Below, piece after piece: positions 23,955 to 36,255 of a stretch of 64,000 nt of DNA. A program made the position numbers and the translations under genes. Position 1 is the stretch's first letter. Each line of letters begins with the position of its first letter. Where the stretch lies: the NCBI RefSeq assembly GCF_026914265.1, contig NC_069122.1, positions 36,135,473 to 36,199,472 of the forward strand. Reading direction: 5' to 3'. A model generated the notes under the pieces. That model saw only the letters and a program-made list of their open reading frames with translations, ran no database searches and had not been told where the DNA came from. The DNA comes from Mya arenaria. Its lineage: Eukaryota; Mollusca; Bivalvia; Myida; Myidae.

Positions 23955-24640
23955 TGCTGACGATTATACCTCGGAAACATATCTGTACGATGAACGAGCG
24001 ATTTACAAAATCCAAAGATTTCATTTTTTATTAAAAATCCGTACGGTCTTCGTAACTTCGAACACATGTCTGTACGATGGACGAGCGATTTATAAAATCG
24101 TAAGATTCCATTTTTTTTAAAAATCCGTACGGTCTCCGTACTATCGTAACTTTTGGTCACATGCCCCGTAAAATCTTTTAGAGAGATTACGTTTGTGAAC
24201 TTCAAAATATATTCTACCACCTTGAATCGTCAAGGATGTGGTACGGAGCCCGTACGGCGAAAGTAAAGCTCTGTGAACATTTCGCGAGTTCCCCAACCCC
24301 TGTGTCCGTAGTATCGTCCGTAGACAACCTACGATAACCGTAGACTCCCCTGAAATAGTCGTGAGAACACCGGCAAACTAGTGCGTGTCTCGCGGTGTTC
24401 AAGATCCGCACGGTCATCGTGTGATCCCTGTACGACCTCTACCGGGGCCCTTGCGCCTACTTCAAAAATGTCTACGAGCTCGACTCGGTGAAACATTTTC
24501 GCACAGTCCCCGAGTCCTGTGTGAGTTCATAAACATCCGTAATTGATGCTCGCAAGAGTCAACGATGACCGTACGAATTTGCAAAATTTCGACGGAAAAA
24601 CTACTAGCGTGGATGTGACCAGGGTTTTAGTGACTGCGTT
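23955..24640. repeat. Direct repeats and GC-richer CGTACGG-containing tract
   Basis: Two direct copies of about 90-100 bp (about 23965-24040 and 24060-24135) share TCTGTACGATG(A/G)ACGAGCGATTTA and AAAAATCCGTACGGTCT. Beyond them the sequence is GC-richer, with recurring CGTACGG and CGTAG motifs to about 24600. No protein-coding exon is convincing. It may be an old transposon. Confidence 0.45.
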
Positions 24641-25011
24641 CAAAACGCATTACGTTCGAAAAGTGCCATTGAAACAACATGAGAATGCCCAGTAGCCAAC
24701 AACTAACCATCCATTTCTTTAAAAGCACGGTTATACCAGCATTTATCCATAAAGATATTTGAATATGTTTTGTGTTCTGTCTTTGTTTACATGCGACGTT
24801 GAGTTTTTCTCGTTACGTGTCTGTTACGCAATGAAATAAGTGCATATAAATAGGATTTTCGTCAACACCTTGTCTACTGGGCTTGTCCTAGCAGTTTCCA
24901 CCGGTGTATTAACAGACACACGACAGACACCCAACACCTCAAGACAAAATAAAGTTCCTGATAAATGATGGGTTTGCCGCCTTGGAACGATCAGTGAAAA
25001 CAAGAAATTAA

Positions 25012-25320
25012 AGTGACACTCTTATTCAAAATCAATACATGTAAAACAAACATCAATTTCGAGTGATACATCCTCAACTACTTAATAAGTAATGCATATA
25101 TGGAAAATATGAATTACTATAAACAATGTTATAACTGCTTATTTAATAGCTGAAAACCCCAAAATATTAAACGATTGGTGAATGCTAAAAGATTTACTGC
25201 GATCTACTATGGTCTCATAAGGTAGCAATATCGTATTTTCTGCACATTTCTTTTAAATTAAACTTGGTATCCTTCATAAGAACCATTTATTTATCCTTTT
25301 CAAAACAATTATTTAGAGAA
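25012..25320 (-). mobile_element. TTAA-flanked MITE family A, truncated copy
   Basis: It begins AGTGACACTCTTATTC directly after TTAA (25008-25011). The body matches the other family members (for example CGATTGGTGAATGCTAAAAG and GTATCCTTCATAAGAACCAT). The far end is missing after about 25320. Confidence 0.75.
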
Positions 25321-25609
25321 CAATCAAAAATGCCAGTCTACCACCCATAAATAAATGTTATGGATGTAGTGTTCTTCAAGAAAAAATGAACTGAATGGAT
25401 AAAACGAGTATTCGACATACGTCATTCAATTTGGAATGTTATTGTGTCCATTCATTTATTATAAAATGAAAAAAATAACAATTTTACAACTAATAAATTC
25501 ACCAAACTTAATTAACTGTCTCAAAATTTAACATTGAAGTTAATGTTTAGATATAAAAACGTTCGCTTTATATTCCATTGTTTTTTACATATTCCACAAC
25601 GTTAATACC

Positions 25610-25783
25610 ATGGACGGTTCAGAGACAAGTGTAATCTGCAGTTTTTCGAACACGAATGAAGACAATTATTTTAGCGGCTCTTTTTTATTAAAAAATAAGA
25701 GCATCACAGAGAATAGATCACCTTCAAAAGTTTACAACGATGCTAATTACGTTGTTAACAGGGAAAAATCCAGCAGCAAATAG
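25610..25783 (+). CDS. Possible small ORF or first exon (57 codons) behind a TATA box
   Basis: ATG at 25610 opens 57 codons to TAG at 25781-25783. The product begins MDGSETSVICSFSNTNEDNY, is Ser/Asn-rich and has no visible domain, signal peptide or membrane span. A TATAAAA at 25552-25558 lies 52 bp before the ATG, which would give a 5' UTR of about 25-30 nt, much like the Ptf1a layout nearby. No clear splice donor was found before the stop. An open frame of this length can occur by chance, so this is tentative. Confidence 0.22.
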   Translation: MDGSETSVICSFSNTNEDNYFSGSFLLKNKSITENRSPSKVYNDANYVVNREKSSSK

Positions 25784-26124
25784 TTAACTTTATATCATGT
25801 GATCCTGAATAGAAATAGAAATTCAAAATTTCTGCAAAAAGAGTCCTCAATTGGCAAGGAGTTTTATCTTAATATCGGCATATAACTATGTATTGGCATG
25901 TCAGTAGACTGGCATTGTATCCATCTGATTAAATCAACTTTTCAAATTCAACTACTTGCTAAATAGTTGAATCTCATTAAAAAATTAAAAAGGTCATCAT
26001 ACGATAATATACGACCGACGAGTCATTTTACATACGTTATGTAGCAAATAAATTAAATCAAAGGTAGAGATGTTGCAATGACGAAAACACGACAAAACTA
26101 AACGGGTTGTGAAGTCATAATTAA

Positions 26125-26611
26125 CAGTGTGTGTATACCACGTGATAAATTGCGTCATAAATGCTACGTCGGAAGGCAGTATTGTACTTCGAATGAAGAC
26201 TTTAAACAAAGATAATTTCACTATTTCTTTACCATTTTCAATGAAACATAGCGCAGTCTACGCCGCTTACGGAGCCCCACCTCCGGTCTTTTACCAGAGT
26301 TTGATTGAGAGTTTAGTTTCTTAAAACACTTCGACAAACCTTTTCACAATACGGACGTCTGACGGAGCACTGTCAAAAAATTATTTTGGAAACAGGTTTA
26401 TGGAAGTGTTTGATGAAACTAATCACCTTATCGAACTCCGGTAATAAAACGAAGGCGGGGCTCTTAAAGTGGCATAGTCTGCCCTTTGTTTCATTTAAAA
26501 TGGTGTAGTAAAAGAAAAGTTATCTTTGATTTAAGTCTTCATTTTAAGAAAAAATATTGTCTTCCGACGTAGCATATATGACGTAATTTATCACGTGGTA
26601 TACACACACTG
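26125..26611. mobile_element. 487-bp fold-back MITE with ATTAA duplication
   Basis: The two halves are inverted repeats of about 190 bp. Outer ends are CAGTGTGTGTATACCACGTG and its complement, and inner parts match through GAAGACTT and AATGAAACA to GAGCCCC. ATTAA flanks both sides (26120-26124 and 26612-26616). The open frames here are by-products of the inverted repeat. Confidence 0.75.
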
Positions 26612-28600
26612 ATTAAGTTAAGGTGCTTGTGATTGTTTTTGTTTTATTTAAAATGTTTCTTTTATTTTGGTCGCCCGTAACAAAACAACAAAAAGGACAT
26701 CTTGTGGTTCCCATTCTATCATTATCACTTTCGCAGAATGTTGGTTATACATGTGTATTTAGCGGTGGTCGACGGTATTCATTCGTTGTTTTGTTGCTAA
26801 TGAGCTTCACCATCTCCAAGTCCAGTTAGCTTCTCTGTAACCTCCGTCAGGTTCGTATAGGTGAAATGAGCATATTCAGATTTCAAACTTGTGCTTGATA
26901 GTTTTGATAAGTTCGGATATAGTGGCCACGTACTGTGAAAGTAAAAATAACATAGAGTATAATCGTTTGATTTAGTGCAAAATATTTAACAGAGTGAGCA
27001 CCAAAAGATATATATACATATAAATACACGTTTGGCGTAGCCAATAGTTAATTTGTTTGATGTTTGCTTGCTGACAATCATTGCTATTTTGCACTGAAAC
27101 AATCATTTTTTCTTTTTTATTATATGCCTAAAAATTATATGAAATGTATTAAATAAATAAATTTATTGTATGTCTTAGGAAAAGCAGGCCAATTTGTATG
27201 CGTACGGTTTGTATTTTCGGTGATGAAGTAGTTAAAATTGTGACCCGGTCCCGTCGTTCGATTTTGGGCGTGAGAGCGGGCTAAATTTCAAAACGATAAA
27301 AAAATACCATATTGATAATTTTGCTGTTTCAAACAGTAAAATATCATTTTCATTTTCACTGATAAATCTTTACAAAACATCGGAAAGCATATAATATAAG
27401 TTTATGTAAACATACATGTGGCAGTTATGGGCGATGTAAAAGTGTCAATGCCGGTATTGCACCGGGTGCAACGATTTTCTATTCTCAAGAATTACTGGAT
27501 TATGCCACGGACATTTAAATCATAGTTTGTGTCCGTGACTATATTCGAAGATCCTGAAGTAAACACCATGCATCGACTATGATGCGACTGTCAAATTCCT
27601 CCCAAATTCCGTAAAAACTCTATCGGTTCAGCAGGATAGTGTCCGTAACAATTTGGCGGAAAATTCTTCAGGACTTCGGCCCACAGAACAATATAATGAT
27701 AAATTATGAATGCTCGTAAAACACTCGTAATTCACGTGTAAAGTTTAAATCTAATCGCCCAAAGATGAAAGTCCTGGCCATACATATTGTCCAATTTACG
27801 ATTGAACCATCACTTCAGGTTCCTTAATGTTATGATAGAATATCACAACCGCTATCCGTTCTTCTTTAATCTCACCGTACACGCGTCAAGGGTCATATTA
27901 CTACCCGAATATAATTTGCATAATGAATGTTGATTCTACCCTTTCAACATTCAAATGATGGTAATAAAACATAGAAGGATGGTCAATATTTCAACTGTAA
28001 CCGTCTCCTGAGAAGAAATTTAAAGGGATTAGACAGTCCCGTGTGACAGTGCTATACACCGGTCCATGTTAAAGTACTAGAGCAGCTCTAAACAGCGTAA
28101 CACCTACAAGAACTGATACTCTTTAGTCTTACTGTGCCCGATGCCGATGAAAGACATTCACTTTGGCGTCGTAAATTAAAGGTACAACACACACATACAC
28201 GCACACACGCATCGGGGCCCTGAACTTGCACTATGGATGCACAAAATCCGGACTTATTATTTTTTTTAAATGACAAAACATATATAAAAAGTAAAACATC
28301 TGAATAGTAATAATTCAGCAAACCCCACCATCAACGTCTGGTATGATGTCATTATTTGTAGGTTTGAGTCTCCAATCTGAACACAGACTTGAGACTGTTC
28401 GTAAACATGGGCCCAGCCCCACCTATTTTCATTTCTCTTCTCGGCTGTGTGTTAGGTGCCATTAATCGTTCTATAAAGGTGCACAATGTAGGTTGATACA
28501 AAATATAAAATTATGCTTGATGATTCAGTTAACCTTAACAAAACAATATGAAAGGTGTACAGTATACAGATAAAATAGCTACGTGGCCACAAATTCCAAA
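26612..28600. other. No gene seen
   Basis: AT-rich intergenic DNA. It contains a short CA-rich tract at about 28186-28215 and a stretch at 27420-27720 with somewhat higher GC but no open frame of note. Confidence 0.4.
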
Positions 28601-28605
28601 GTTAA

Positions 28606-29019
28606 AGTGACACTGTTATTCGAAATCAACACACACACACACGCACACGCACACGCACGCACACACACACGCACACACACATACACACATGTAAAAAACC
28701 CATAAAATTTGAGTGATAGATCTTACTAAATAATGCATTTATGAAAAATATTAACTACTGGTAACAATATTGTAACAGTGTATTTAATAGCTTAAAACAT
28801 AAAAATATTAAACGATTGGTGAATGCTAAAAGATTTACTGTACCAGTGATGTACTATAGTCTCATAGGGTAGAATTACCGTGTTTTCTGCATATTTCTTT
28901 CAAATAAACTCGGAATCCTTCATAAGGACCATTGTTTACGACATTTATTCATCCTTTCTGATACATTTTAATAATTATATTAATTGTGGTAAATCTTATT
29001 TGGGAGTAAAAGTGCATCT
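28606..29019 (-). mobile_element. TTAA-flanked MITE family A, full-length copy with (CA)n expansion
   Basis: TTAA at 28602-28605 and 29020-29023; ends AGTGACACTGTTATTC and, inverted, AGATGCACTTTTACTCCC. A CA-rich tract at 28627-28690 has grown inside the left end, which explains the greater length (414 bp against about 365 for other copies). Confidence 0.8.
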
Positions 29020-29023
29020 TTAA

Positions 29024-30558
29024 GAACGCGCAAAAAATCCGCTAATATCATTTTAATCTGTACACAAATCATATGCTCTTTTGTTTGGATCATTAAATGC
29101 AAATGAGTAGAACATGATAATGCATTAAAATAAAAAACATCAAGCTATATTGTGCTGCTTTAAGGGACTTCATATCATGTTTTATGGGATCAGATATTGA
29201 AACTTTAAATTCATGTGATTTGCTACCAGAAGATTTTAACAATCGTTATTAGCAGTTGAAACAAGAGATAAGATTAATGTCCGTACAGACGTGAAAAATA
29301 AGCACGCGCATACAGTCGTCTGCCTTCTGTGAAGCAGAAACGTTTTAACCCTGTCAAAAAAGGGATGAAACATTCAAAGGTATCAAATGACATTCGGGGC
29401 GTAATTATGATCGACCGTTGACTTGACAATATAAATGCTGTAAATTATATCACAGAGAGCCCCGCCACGCGCGAAAAAAGACAAGTGTCAATAAACAGCC
29501 CTCCAAATCAATAAAGAAGCCCCTTTTGACTAGGAAAGTGACTTTTAGGGACATTAAAGGACTAGTGTTTAGACACTATTATAATAGGGGCCAAAGGTAA
29601 TTTGTTCATACCGACGTTGGTCGAAAGTGATTTTGTTGTCGGAGTGGGGTATTTAAGTTTTCTAAATCGTCTAATGACATCGTGAAAGGTCTTTTCAACT
29701 GGCCGCGATTCCTGTTCGAATAAAAAGGGGCTAAATAAATACATTTATAAATATGAATTTTAGACTAAAGTTTTGTAGTTTTAGTCTCTTAAAATAGCAA
29801 AGACATCCTGGAAAGGAAATCCTTGAAACTTTATAAAACAACGAAAGTGTATCTCTATATATAAAAATCGCAGACATAGCTGTTTTACATTTCAGTCAAC
29901 TATACTGCGGTCTATAGTCCCTGGGAACCTTAGAGAAAAGACACCATTCATTGCAATTAAAATCACAGTGATTTGATTTAAGGAGCTAACATCATAAAAC
30001 GTTTTTATCCAAGCTCGTCCATCTTGGAATGTCTATCTCAGAAGTCGCTGTTTTCAAACTAACAAGACCCTGATAATACGGTATCAATATCAGGTAATGT
30101 TTACAATGTTGTCTTAATTAAATTTACTCGGCATCTCTTTATAAGACAGATTTTCCTTTAAAGAGTCCAAAGAGTCCACACGAGGGCAGATTTACGGGAC
30201 AGTGCTATTCATCATCGATGTGAAGGGGGGAACAGTATTTACAGTGGCTGGGAAGGAAGCAGTTGCTAGGAAGATTCAATATTTAATAATTGGAAGGGAG
30301 GGGTAATTGATACTGGATGATATTTCAGGCCACCTGAAGTTAAATCAAGTGGCTTGTGTTTTATAACGATTGAAGTATCAGGTTTTTTATTGGGCAATAA
30401 ATGACCATCACCATAATGGTCAGATAGTAAAATCACGCCATTTGATCAGATCACTGATTTTGTGTACTTTGTTCAAAAACTGCAGAAGTAATTATACTTT
30501 CTCCTCACGCTTTCATCTTTTGTATTTCATTCTATTGTAGAATAGCTGACCAAAACCA
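29024..30558. other. No gene seen
   Basis: AT-rich DNA with several short open frames lacking splice or promoter support. Nothing recognisable. Confidence 0.4.
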
Positions 30559-30809
30559 GGCTCCAATTTCTCAAACATCTTAATTCCCTTATAACAGGAT
30601 TAAGCTAAGCTCAGGATATTTGTTTTGGTATAATTCCTTTAATTCTCTCATTTTAAAGAGGTTTGAAACTATATAAAGAAAGTTATTTTAAAGATAATCC
30701 TGATTAACTACTTTTTGCTATGCAAAATCAGGTAAAAACAATGAATTTGTCTAAATAAAACAAGGAACTAAAGCCTGTCAGGCTGAAAAAGTTTCGAGAA
30801 ATTGGGGCC
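30559..30809. mobile_element. MITE family C (GGCCCCAATTTCTCG ends)
   Basis: The left end GGCTCCAATTTCTCAAAC and the right end GTTTCGAGAAATTGGGGCC are inverted repeats. A nested TTAA..CTTAAT pattern follows inside. Relatives lie at 37363-37613, 8648 (partial) and 61067 (degenerate). Confidence 0.65.
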
Positions 30810-31999
30810 GGAACATTTATTAATTCATTTAACAAAAACAAAGAATAAGCATTTTTATTCAAAATAGTTCATAACTAATATATAGAATAGTTTACATTGA
30901 AGGTTGTTTGTTTATTTTGTAATGCATTTCTTAATGAACTCGTTATGTTTGGTAAATTTTGAAAAAAAAATATATTTGGTAAAAACCTTTTTTTATTTAT
31001 TTCTGTTATCCCAGACTTAAAATTAATGAAGTTGTCAAAGTTATCAACTGCCGTGTGCCTGCTTTGTAAATATTAATATCATTATGAGCATTACTACTTG
31101 AGTTATCTTTAGTTATCTAATCAGGACTGCTAGGGTTAAGATTTACTTCTATTTGAAGTAGTTCAAAGTGTGCCAGAGAACTTTGAGCAGGTGAGAAGAG
31201 CTCATATCAATTCCTAAGAGAGTATTTGTTGTTATTTAATGTCGCGTGCGCGTGCGCTGAACTCGAGAGTCAGCAAATACAATCGATCCGCCGATACGAA
31301 TTTCCGCCATTTTGGTTTTGGATCATTTGTCGTCATTTATTGGTAATTTATAGATGTTTTATAGTCATCTGCGTAGAAGTTCGCTTTCCGTATCTCTGGT
31401 TCTTGCGAGATAAGCATCTAATTGAACATTTCACCAAACACTATTCCTGAATCGATGCGCTGGTGGTGGTTATTAGAAAAATATTACAAAGACGTATTTG
31501 CATATTTGGAAAGAGAAATAATAATTTGTTGCGTATTTTCATCTGCAGACGTTAACAAGACTTGGATTATAATTTATGTCCACCAGAATGTCTCATTCAA
31601 CAATATCTTGTTATGCAATCTCGCCCATATTTTAACACTTCTCTTTCACTTTGAAGAAATGGCCAATTTTATGTGAAAATATTGCCTATTAGCAAATGAG
31701 ACTATTACGCAATTGAAATTTTATTACGAACGTTTTCACCCAACTTCACATTTCTATTAATTGGATTTTTATGATACGGCAATAGCTCAATTCAAAAATT
31801 CGAGTCAATTTGTTCTTGCATGAGAACGCGGCATTTTTGAGGACGAAATATAGATTTGAAAGATGCAAAAGGAATAAAAGGCTATGTGTACATGTTGAAA
31901 TGAAGTAACACTGAACACCTTGTTTAGTAAAAATGCATCTTTCATAGAAATAAAAAAAATATCCGAAAAGAAAATAACTAATTCCCACTTCCACGGTGC

Positions 32000-32028
32000 G
32001 TTTCGACTAAATTGATGGTCTTCATCAG
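32000..32028 (-). other. Hammerhead-ribozyme-like core (weak)
   Basis: On the minus strand CTGATGA is followed 17 nt later by GAAAC, with a GAC..GTC pair between them. This is the order of the hammerhead core (CUGANGA, stem II, GAAA). Stem II is only about 3 bp with an A bulge, and no good stem III pairing plus cleavage triplet was found. It may be a decayed ribozyme from a retroelement or chance. Confidence 0.2.
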
Positions 32029-32180
32029 GTGAAAGCATCTAAGGATGATGAAATAATTAACATCTGTAAAACAGTATTTCATAAACACAATGATATCATG
32101 GCGTCAATTTTTATAAGGTTAGTTTAATGAGATTTATAATTACCAGCACAATGTACCGAAGTTATTGTCAGTCCCCTCTG

Positions 32181-32296
32181 GTCCGGATAGAAAAATCCCA
32201 CCCGCGGGCACCAGCTGTGTTTCAAGGTAACGAGGCTTGCCAAGTTACCGGCTACGCAGCGAGCCTGAGGGTCGGATATTTCTATCCGAACCGGAC
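32181..32296. repeat. Inverted-repeat element with GTCCGGATAGAAA ends
   Basis: GTCCGGATAGAAAAATCCCA at the left is matched in inverse by TTTCTATCCGAACCGGAC at the right, with a GC-rich middle (AAGGTAACGAGGC..AGTTACCGGC). It is a short fold-back repeat. Confidence 0.55.
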
Positions 32297-32504
32297 ACAT
32301 ATGATTGATATTTTTTCTAGCATACCTAAATTTACGATTTTTCTGTGACTTAAAGTGACTTTCCCCAGAGAACATTTATGTATATATTCTAAAAATATGA
32401 TGCCAGATGAAACGTGTCACTTTCACGTGTCCTGTCGTTTATGTCTGACTAATTGGTCTGTTATGGCATTAAAAGTCTAGTTTGGTCAATAAGTGTAATC
32501 CGGC

Positions 32505-33138
32505 TTGCAGTATCTCGGGAGAGGATGGAAGGGGAGGTGAGCTGACTTGCAGTATCTCGGGAGAGGATGGAAGGGGAGGTGAGCTGACTTGCAGTATCCC
32601 GGGAGAGGATGGAAGGGGAGGTGAGCTGACTTGCAGTATCTCGGGAGAGGATGGAAGGGGAGGTGAGCTGACTTGCAGTATCTCGGGAGAGGATGGAAGG
32701 GGCTGGGCTAATTTGCAGTATCTCCGGAGAGGGTGGAAGGGGCCGGGCTGACTTGCAGTATCTCGGGAGAGGGTGGAAGGGGAGGTGGGCTGACTTGCAG
32801 TATCTCGGGAGAGGGTGGAAGGGGAGGCGAACTGACTTGAAGTATCGCGGGGGGTGGAAGGAGCCGGGCTGACTTGAAGTATCTCGGGAGAGGGTGGAAG
32901 GGGGTGGGCTGACTTGCAGTATCTCGGGAGAGGGTGGAAGGGGAGGTGAACTGACTTGCAGTATCTCGGGAGAGGATGGAAGGGGCCGGGCTGACTTGCA
33001 GTATCTCGGGAGAGGGTGGAAGGGGAGGTGGGCTGACTTGCAGTATCTCGGGAAAGGGTGGAAGGGGAGGTGAACTGACTTGCAGTATCGCGGGGGAGGG
33101 TGGAAGGGGAGGTGGGCTGACTTGCAGTATCTCGGGAA
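32505..33138. repeat. 42-bp minisatellite, about 15 units
   Basis: Unit starts TTGCAGTATCTCGGGAGAGG and continues ATGGAAGGGGAGGTGAGCTGAC. Since 42 is a multiple of 3, a 14-residue peptide period stays open for the first units (ISGEDGRGGELTCS). The right side stops abruptly against a truncated family A MITE. Confidence 0.95.
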
Positions 33139-33155
33139 TCTATTAGCGCTAATAG

Positions 33156-33338
33156 ATTTACTTTGATCTACTATTGTCTCATAAGGTAGAATTACCGTGT
33201 TTTCTGCACCTTTCTTTCAAATTTAACTCGGTATCCTTCAATAAGAACCATTGTTTTCAAAATGTACTCATCCTTTTTGGTATATTTAAACAAATGCATT
33301 TAATGTGGTAAATCTTATTTGGGAGTAAGAGTGTATCT
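33156..33338 (-). mobile_element. TTAA-flanked MITE family A, left part missing
   Basis: It ends, inverted, in AGATACACTCTTACTCCC next to TTAA (33339-33342). The left half is missing at the border with the 42-bp array. Confidence 0.7.
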
Positions 33339-34089
33339 TTAACCTTAGCGTACTCAAAAAAAACAGCGTAAAAGAGATACAAAGGTCTGATAAAGATCGC
33401 CGGCTGACCATGGTCGTTTCATTGCAAAGAGCGAAGCCGGTGTCGTTTTGACAGCAATAAATGTCTTCGTCACGTGACGGAAGAATGTTTGCACGTGCAT
33501 AATATCTCGTAAATTATCCTGATTGACGGATATGATATGTCATTTCATATTCCGAATTACTGGCAATGAAATGCTACCGAGAACCATTAAAGATTACAAG
33601 GGCAGATATTTAGCAGCGCTGTGCAATTCGATCAGTCGTTAAACACGTCTAATAAATTGTGTCCTCTAAAATTATCATATTTTTTAACATTGTCAGTTAC
33701 CGGTATCCCGTTTTAATCTCCGCAGATTATAAGGATACCTTGAACGATGCAAGGTTTATGGGTTGTTTGTTACCTTGTTGATAACCAGGACGAAACTCGA
33801 TCTGACAATAAAAAAATATGGGGCCGCCGCGCAGATTTTAGCAAAGTTTATGTTTAGTTTTCTGAATGACGACAGCAGAATAAATACGATTAAAATGTAG
33901 GCACAGTTTAACCAACGTTCTATTTGATTGGGTATTCAACATGTCATAAACACTTATATTTACTGAAAATCAAGTCATCTGATCGGACACTAATAAATTA
34001 TGAATATCAATCCCAATGATGATATAATATTCATAAAATTATGTCAATTCCTCAAGTGTATTGTTAATAAATTTAGTATAAAAATGTAA

Positions 34090-34285
34090 CACTATGTTCT
34101 TCTACACATATAGTTATATATGTTTGAAATTAAAGTTTCAATAACATAAAAAATATTCATATTTAGAAAATTTGTATTATTATGTCCAATATATTTTGTT
34201 ATGCCTCATTATGTTGTATTGTATATGTACTCATGCTTTTTTTGTCATGTACTTATGACATGAGTGATGTTAAATAAACCTGGAA
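34090..34285 (+). mobile_element. LINE 3' end fragment
   Basis: It ends TTTTTTGTCATGTACTTATG, ACATGAGTGATG, AAATAAACCTGGAAACTTGG. The same 3' tail, ending in repeated TTGGAAAC, closes the minus-strand LINE at 61527. It is a 5'-truncated insertion, as is usual for LINEs. Confidence 0.6.
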
Positions 34286-34463
34286 ACTTGGACACTTATG
34301 ATATGTAACATAATCAGCTTACACTTCATCTTACGTCCTCTGTTTTATTAATTAATTGATTCGAATAAATCTTTTTGGATGACATTGGAATTTAATTTAA
34401 AAAATCTTGAACTTCAGTGACAAATCAATGAACATAAACTTATGGCATGTGTTAGAACAATAG

Positions 34464-34661
34464 CACCAAGAGTATATCCTTCGTGCACCAAGAGTATGTC
34501 CTTCGTGCACCAAGAGTATGTCCTTCGTGCACCAAGAGTATGTCCTTCGTGCACCAAGAGTATGTCCTTCGTGCAACAAGAGTATGTCCTTCGTGCACCA
34601 AGAATATGTCCTTCGTGCACCAAGAGTATGTCCTTCGTGCACCAAGAGTATGTCATTCGTG
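34464..34661. repeat. 22-bp minisatellite, 9 units
   Basis: Unit CACCAAGAGTATGTCCTTCG plus TG, nearly perfect. All overlapping open frames here derive from it. Confidence 0.95.
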
Positions 34662-35117
34662 TTTGTATTCAATTACCAACTTAGATTTAACTTAAATTTA
34701 AGGGTGAGTGTTTTGTATTGGCCAATCAGCTGATTGGAATCATTGAGGCACGTCACTAAGGATAAGACCTACATCGAAAACTGGCCCCTAATGAAACCTA
34801 AGACTAAGAACAATTCTAGATTCGTTAAAACCGTTGGAAGACAATTCTTATTCTTAAACATGACAACACGCTTTATTTAAGCCTATGTTTGAAATGTGGA
34901 AATACATGTATGTTTGTAAACAGCCATGTGAATTTTATATACGTAATTATGAATGGAGCCTCTTTACTATTTTACCCACCCAGCTGATAATAAAAACTGT
35001 CGGCAAAAAGTTTTTTTCTTGAATGTGCTGAATTAACATTAAACCCAACATAAATAAACCCACTTAAATGTTTACAATTGCAAAAGCAAAGAAGGAAATT
35101 TGTTTATATGCTATGTA

Positions 35118-35282
35118 TAGTTGACTAAAACTCACTTGGCTCGACTTCTTCGTTGGCTCGAATTGGATGTAAAGGACCGATTTCTTTATACTTCAGGTAA
35201 GAATTCCCGCTTGGCTGGAATCTTCCGAGGCTCGACGTATTTACACCGGTCCCTGGAAGTTCGAGCCATCGGTGTTCGACTG
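35118..35282. mobile_element. pogo/Tigger-like MITE
   Basis: It starts TAGTTGACTAAAACTCACTT and ends GTTCGACTG, with TA on both sides. Internal GGCTCGAA and TTCGAGCC match the copy at 9690-9864. Confidence 0.5.
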
Positions 35283-36036
35283 TAGACTAGTAATTTACTA
35301 TTCGACTAATGTGTTTGTTGTCTTGTCATGTTGATTGCATCTCGCATAGTTATGTTAGCTTTTATCTTAATCCATCTGCCTTTCACAGAATCTTGGTGGA
35401 TTTTTAATCTACTGGGTTTGTCCCGGTAGCTTCCATTGTGTTTTCTCTAATGCACTGTCTCCTGGTTTCAGCTACTTTGAGCATGTTAGCATGAGAGGTG
35501 TGTTTCTCTGCTTGTGACATTTAAGCAACAACTATTCATTAGAATACAACATACATTTTCAGCCAATGAAATTGCAGATAGTCAATTATTACGTACTAGG
35601 CTTAGTTATAAAGAATTTCAACTTACGCGCGTGTTAAATGTCCGCCTACTACCATTCATCCGATGCACACTTTCTAGGTATGCGTTTACTATCTGTCAGC
35701 CAAATAAGGTTGTATTCTAAGTCAGCTACGCTCATGCCACCCGTTCTTAATCGTTAAGATATTACTTCAAGTCATATATCTATTACATAGATTCAATATT
35801 CAATGACTACTCCTTAAATATCCGCTATTTATTATATATACGCCATAAATATACAAGCAATAAATATCGCAAAAGACATTTGCCAGTAACCCAATTAGTC
35901 AGGAAAGTGCAATACCTCTTTTTTCACTTTTTCATAAAACTAATAGAATGTCATTTCGATGAAATTGTATATGTAATAACGGATCTTTTTAGCGATTTTA
36001 CCAGTAATGTATATAATAAAAGGGTTATGAGTGCTG

Positions 36037-36148
36037 CGTTTTGATCCGGGAGGTTGTATTCGAATCTCGTGGATTTTTGCTGGCAGCTCATGAGAATCTA
36101 ATTTGTAATCATTCACTCGAGTCGAATACAACCTCCAAGATCAAAACG
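36037..36148. repeat. Inverted repeat, arms about 27 bp
   Basis: CGTTTTGATCCGGGAGGTTG at 36037 is matched by CAACCTCCAAGATCAAAACG ending at 36148, with one mismatch pair inside the arm and a loop of about 58 nt. Confidence 0.75.
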
Positions 36149-36255
36149 AAATAATGATAGCCATATACGTTAAGATTTTATATGTTTAATAGTTCAAGTA
36201 CTAATTTTAAGTACTAATCATAAATGTTAAAAAATAGTACTAATTTCGCTATGAA

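Noticed and set aside
26127-26324. 65-codon frame with a Pro/Tyr-rich part
   Set aside because: Lies in one arm of a fold-back MITE.
34464-34661. Cys/Ser-rich peptide repeat
   Set aside because: Simple 22-bp minisatellite read in several frames.
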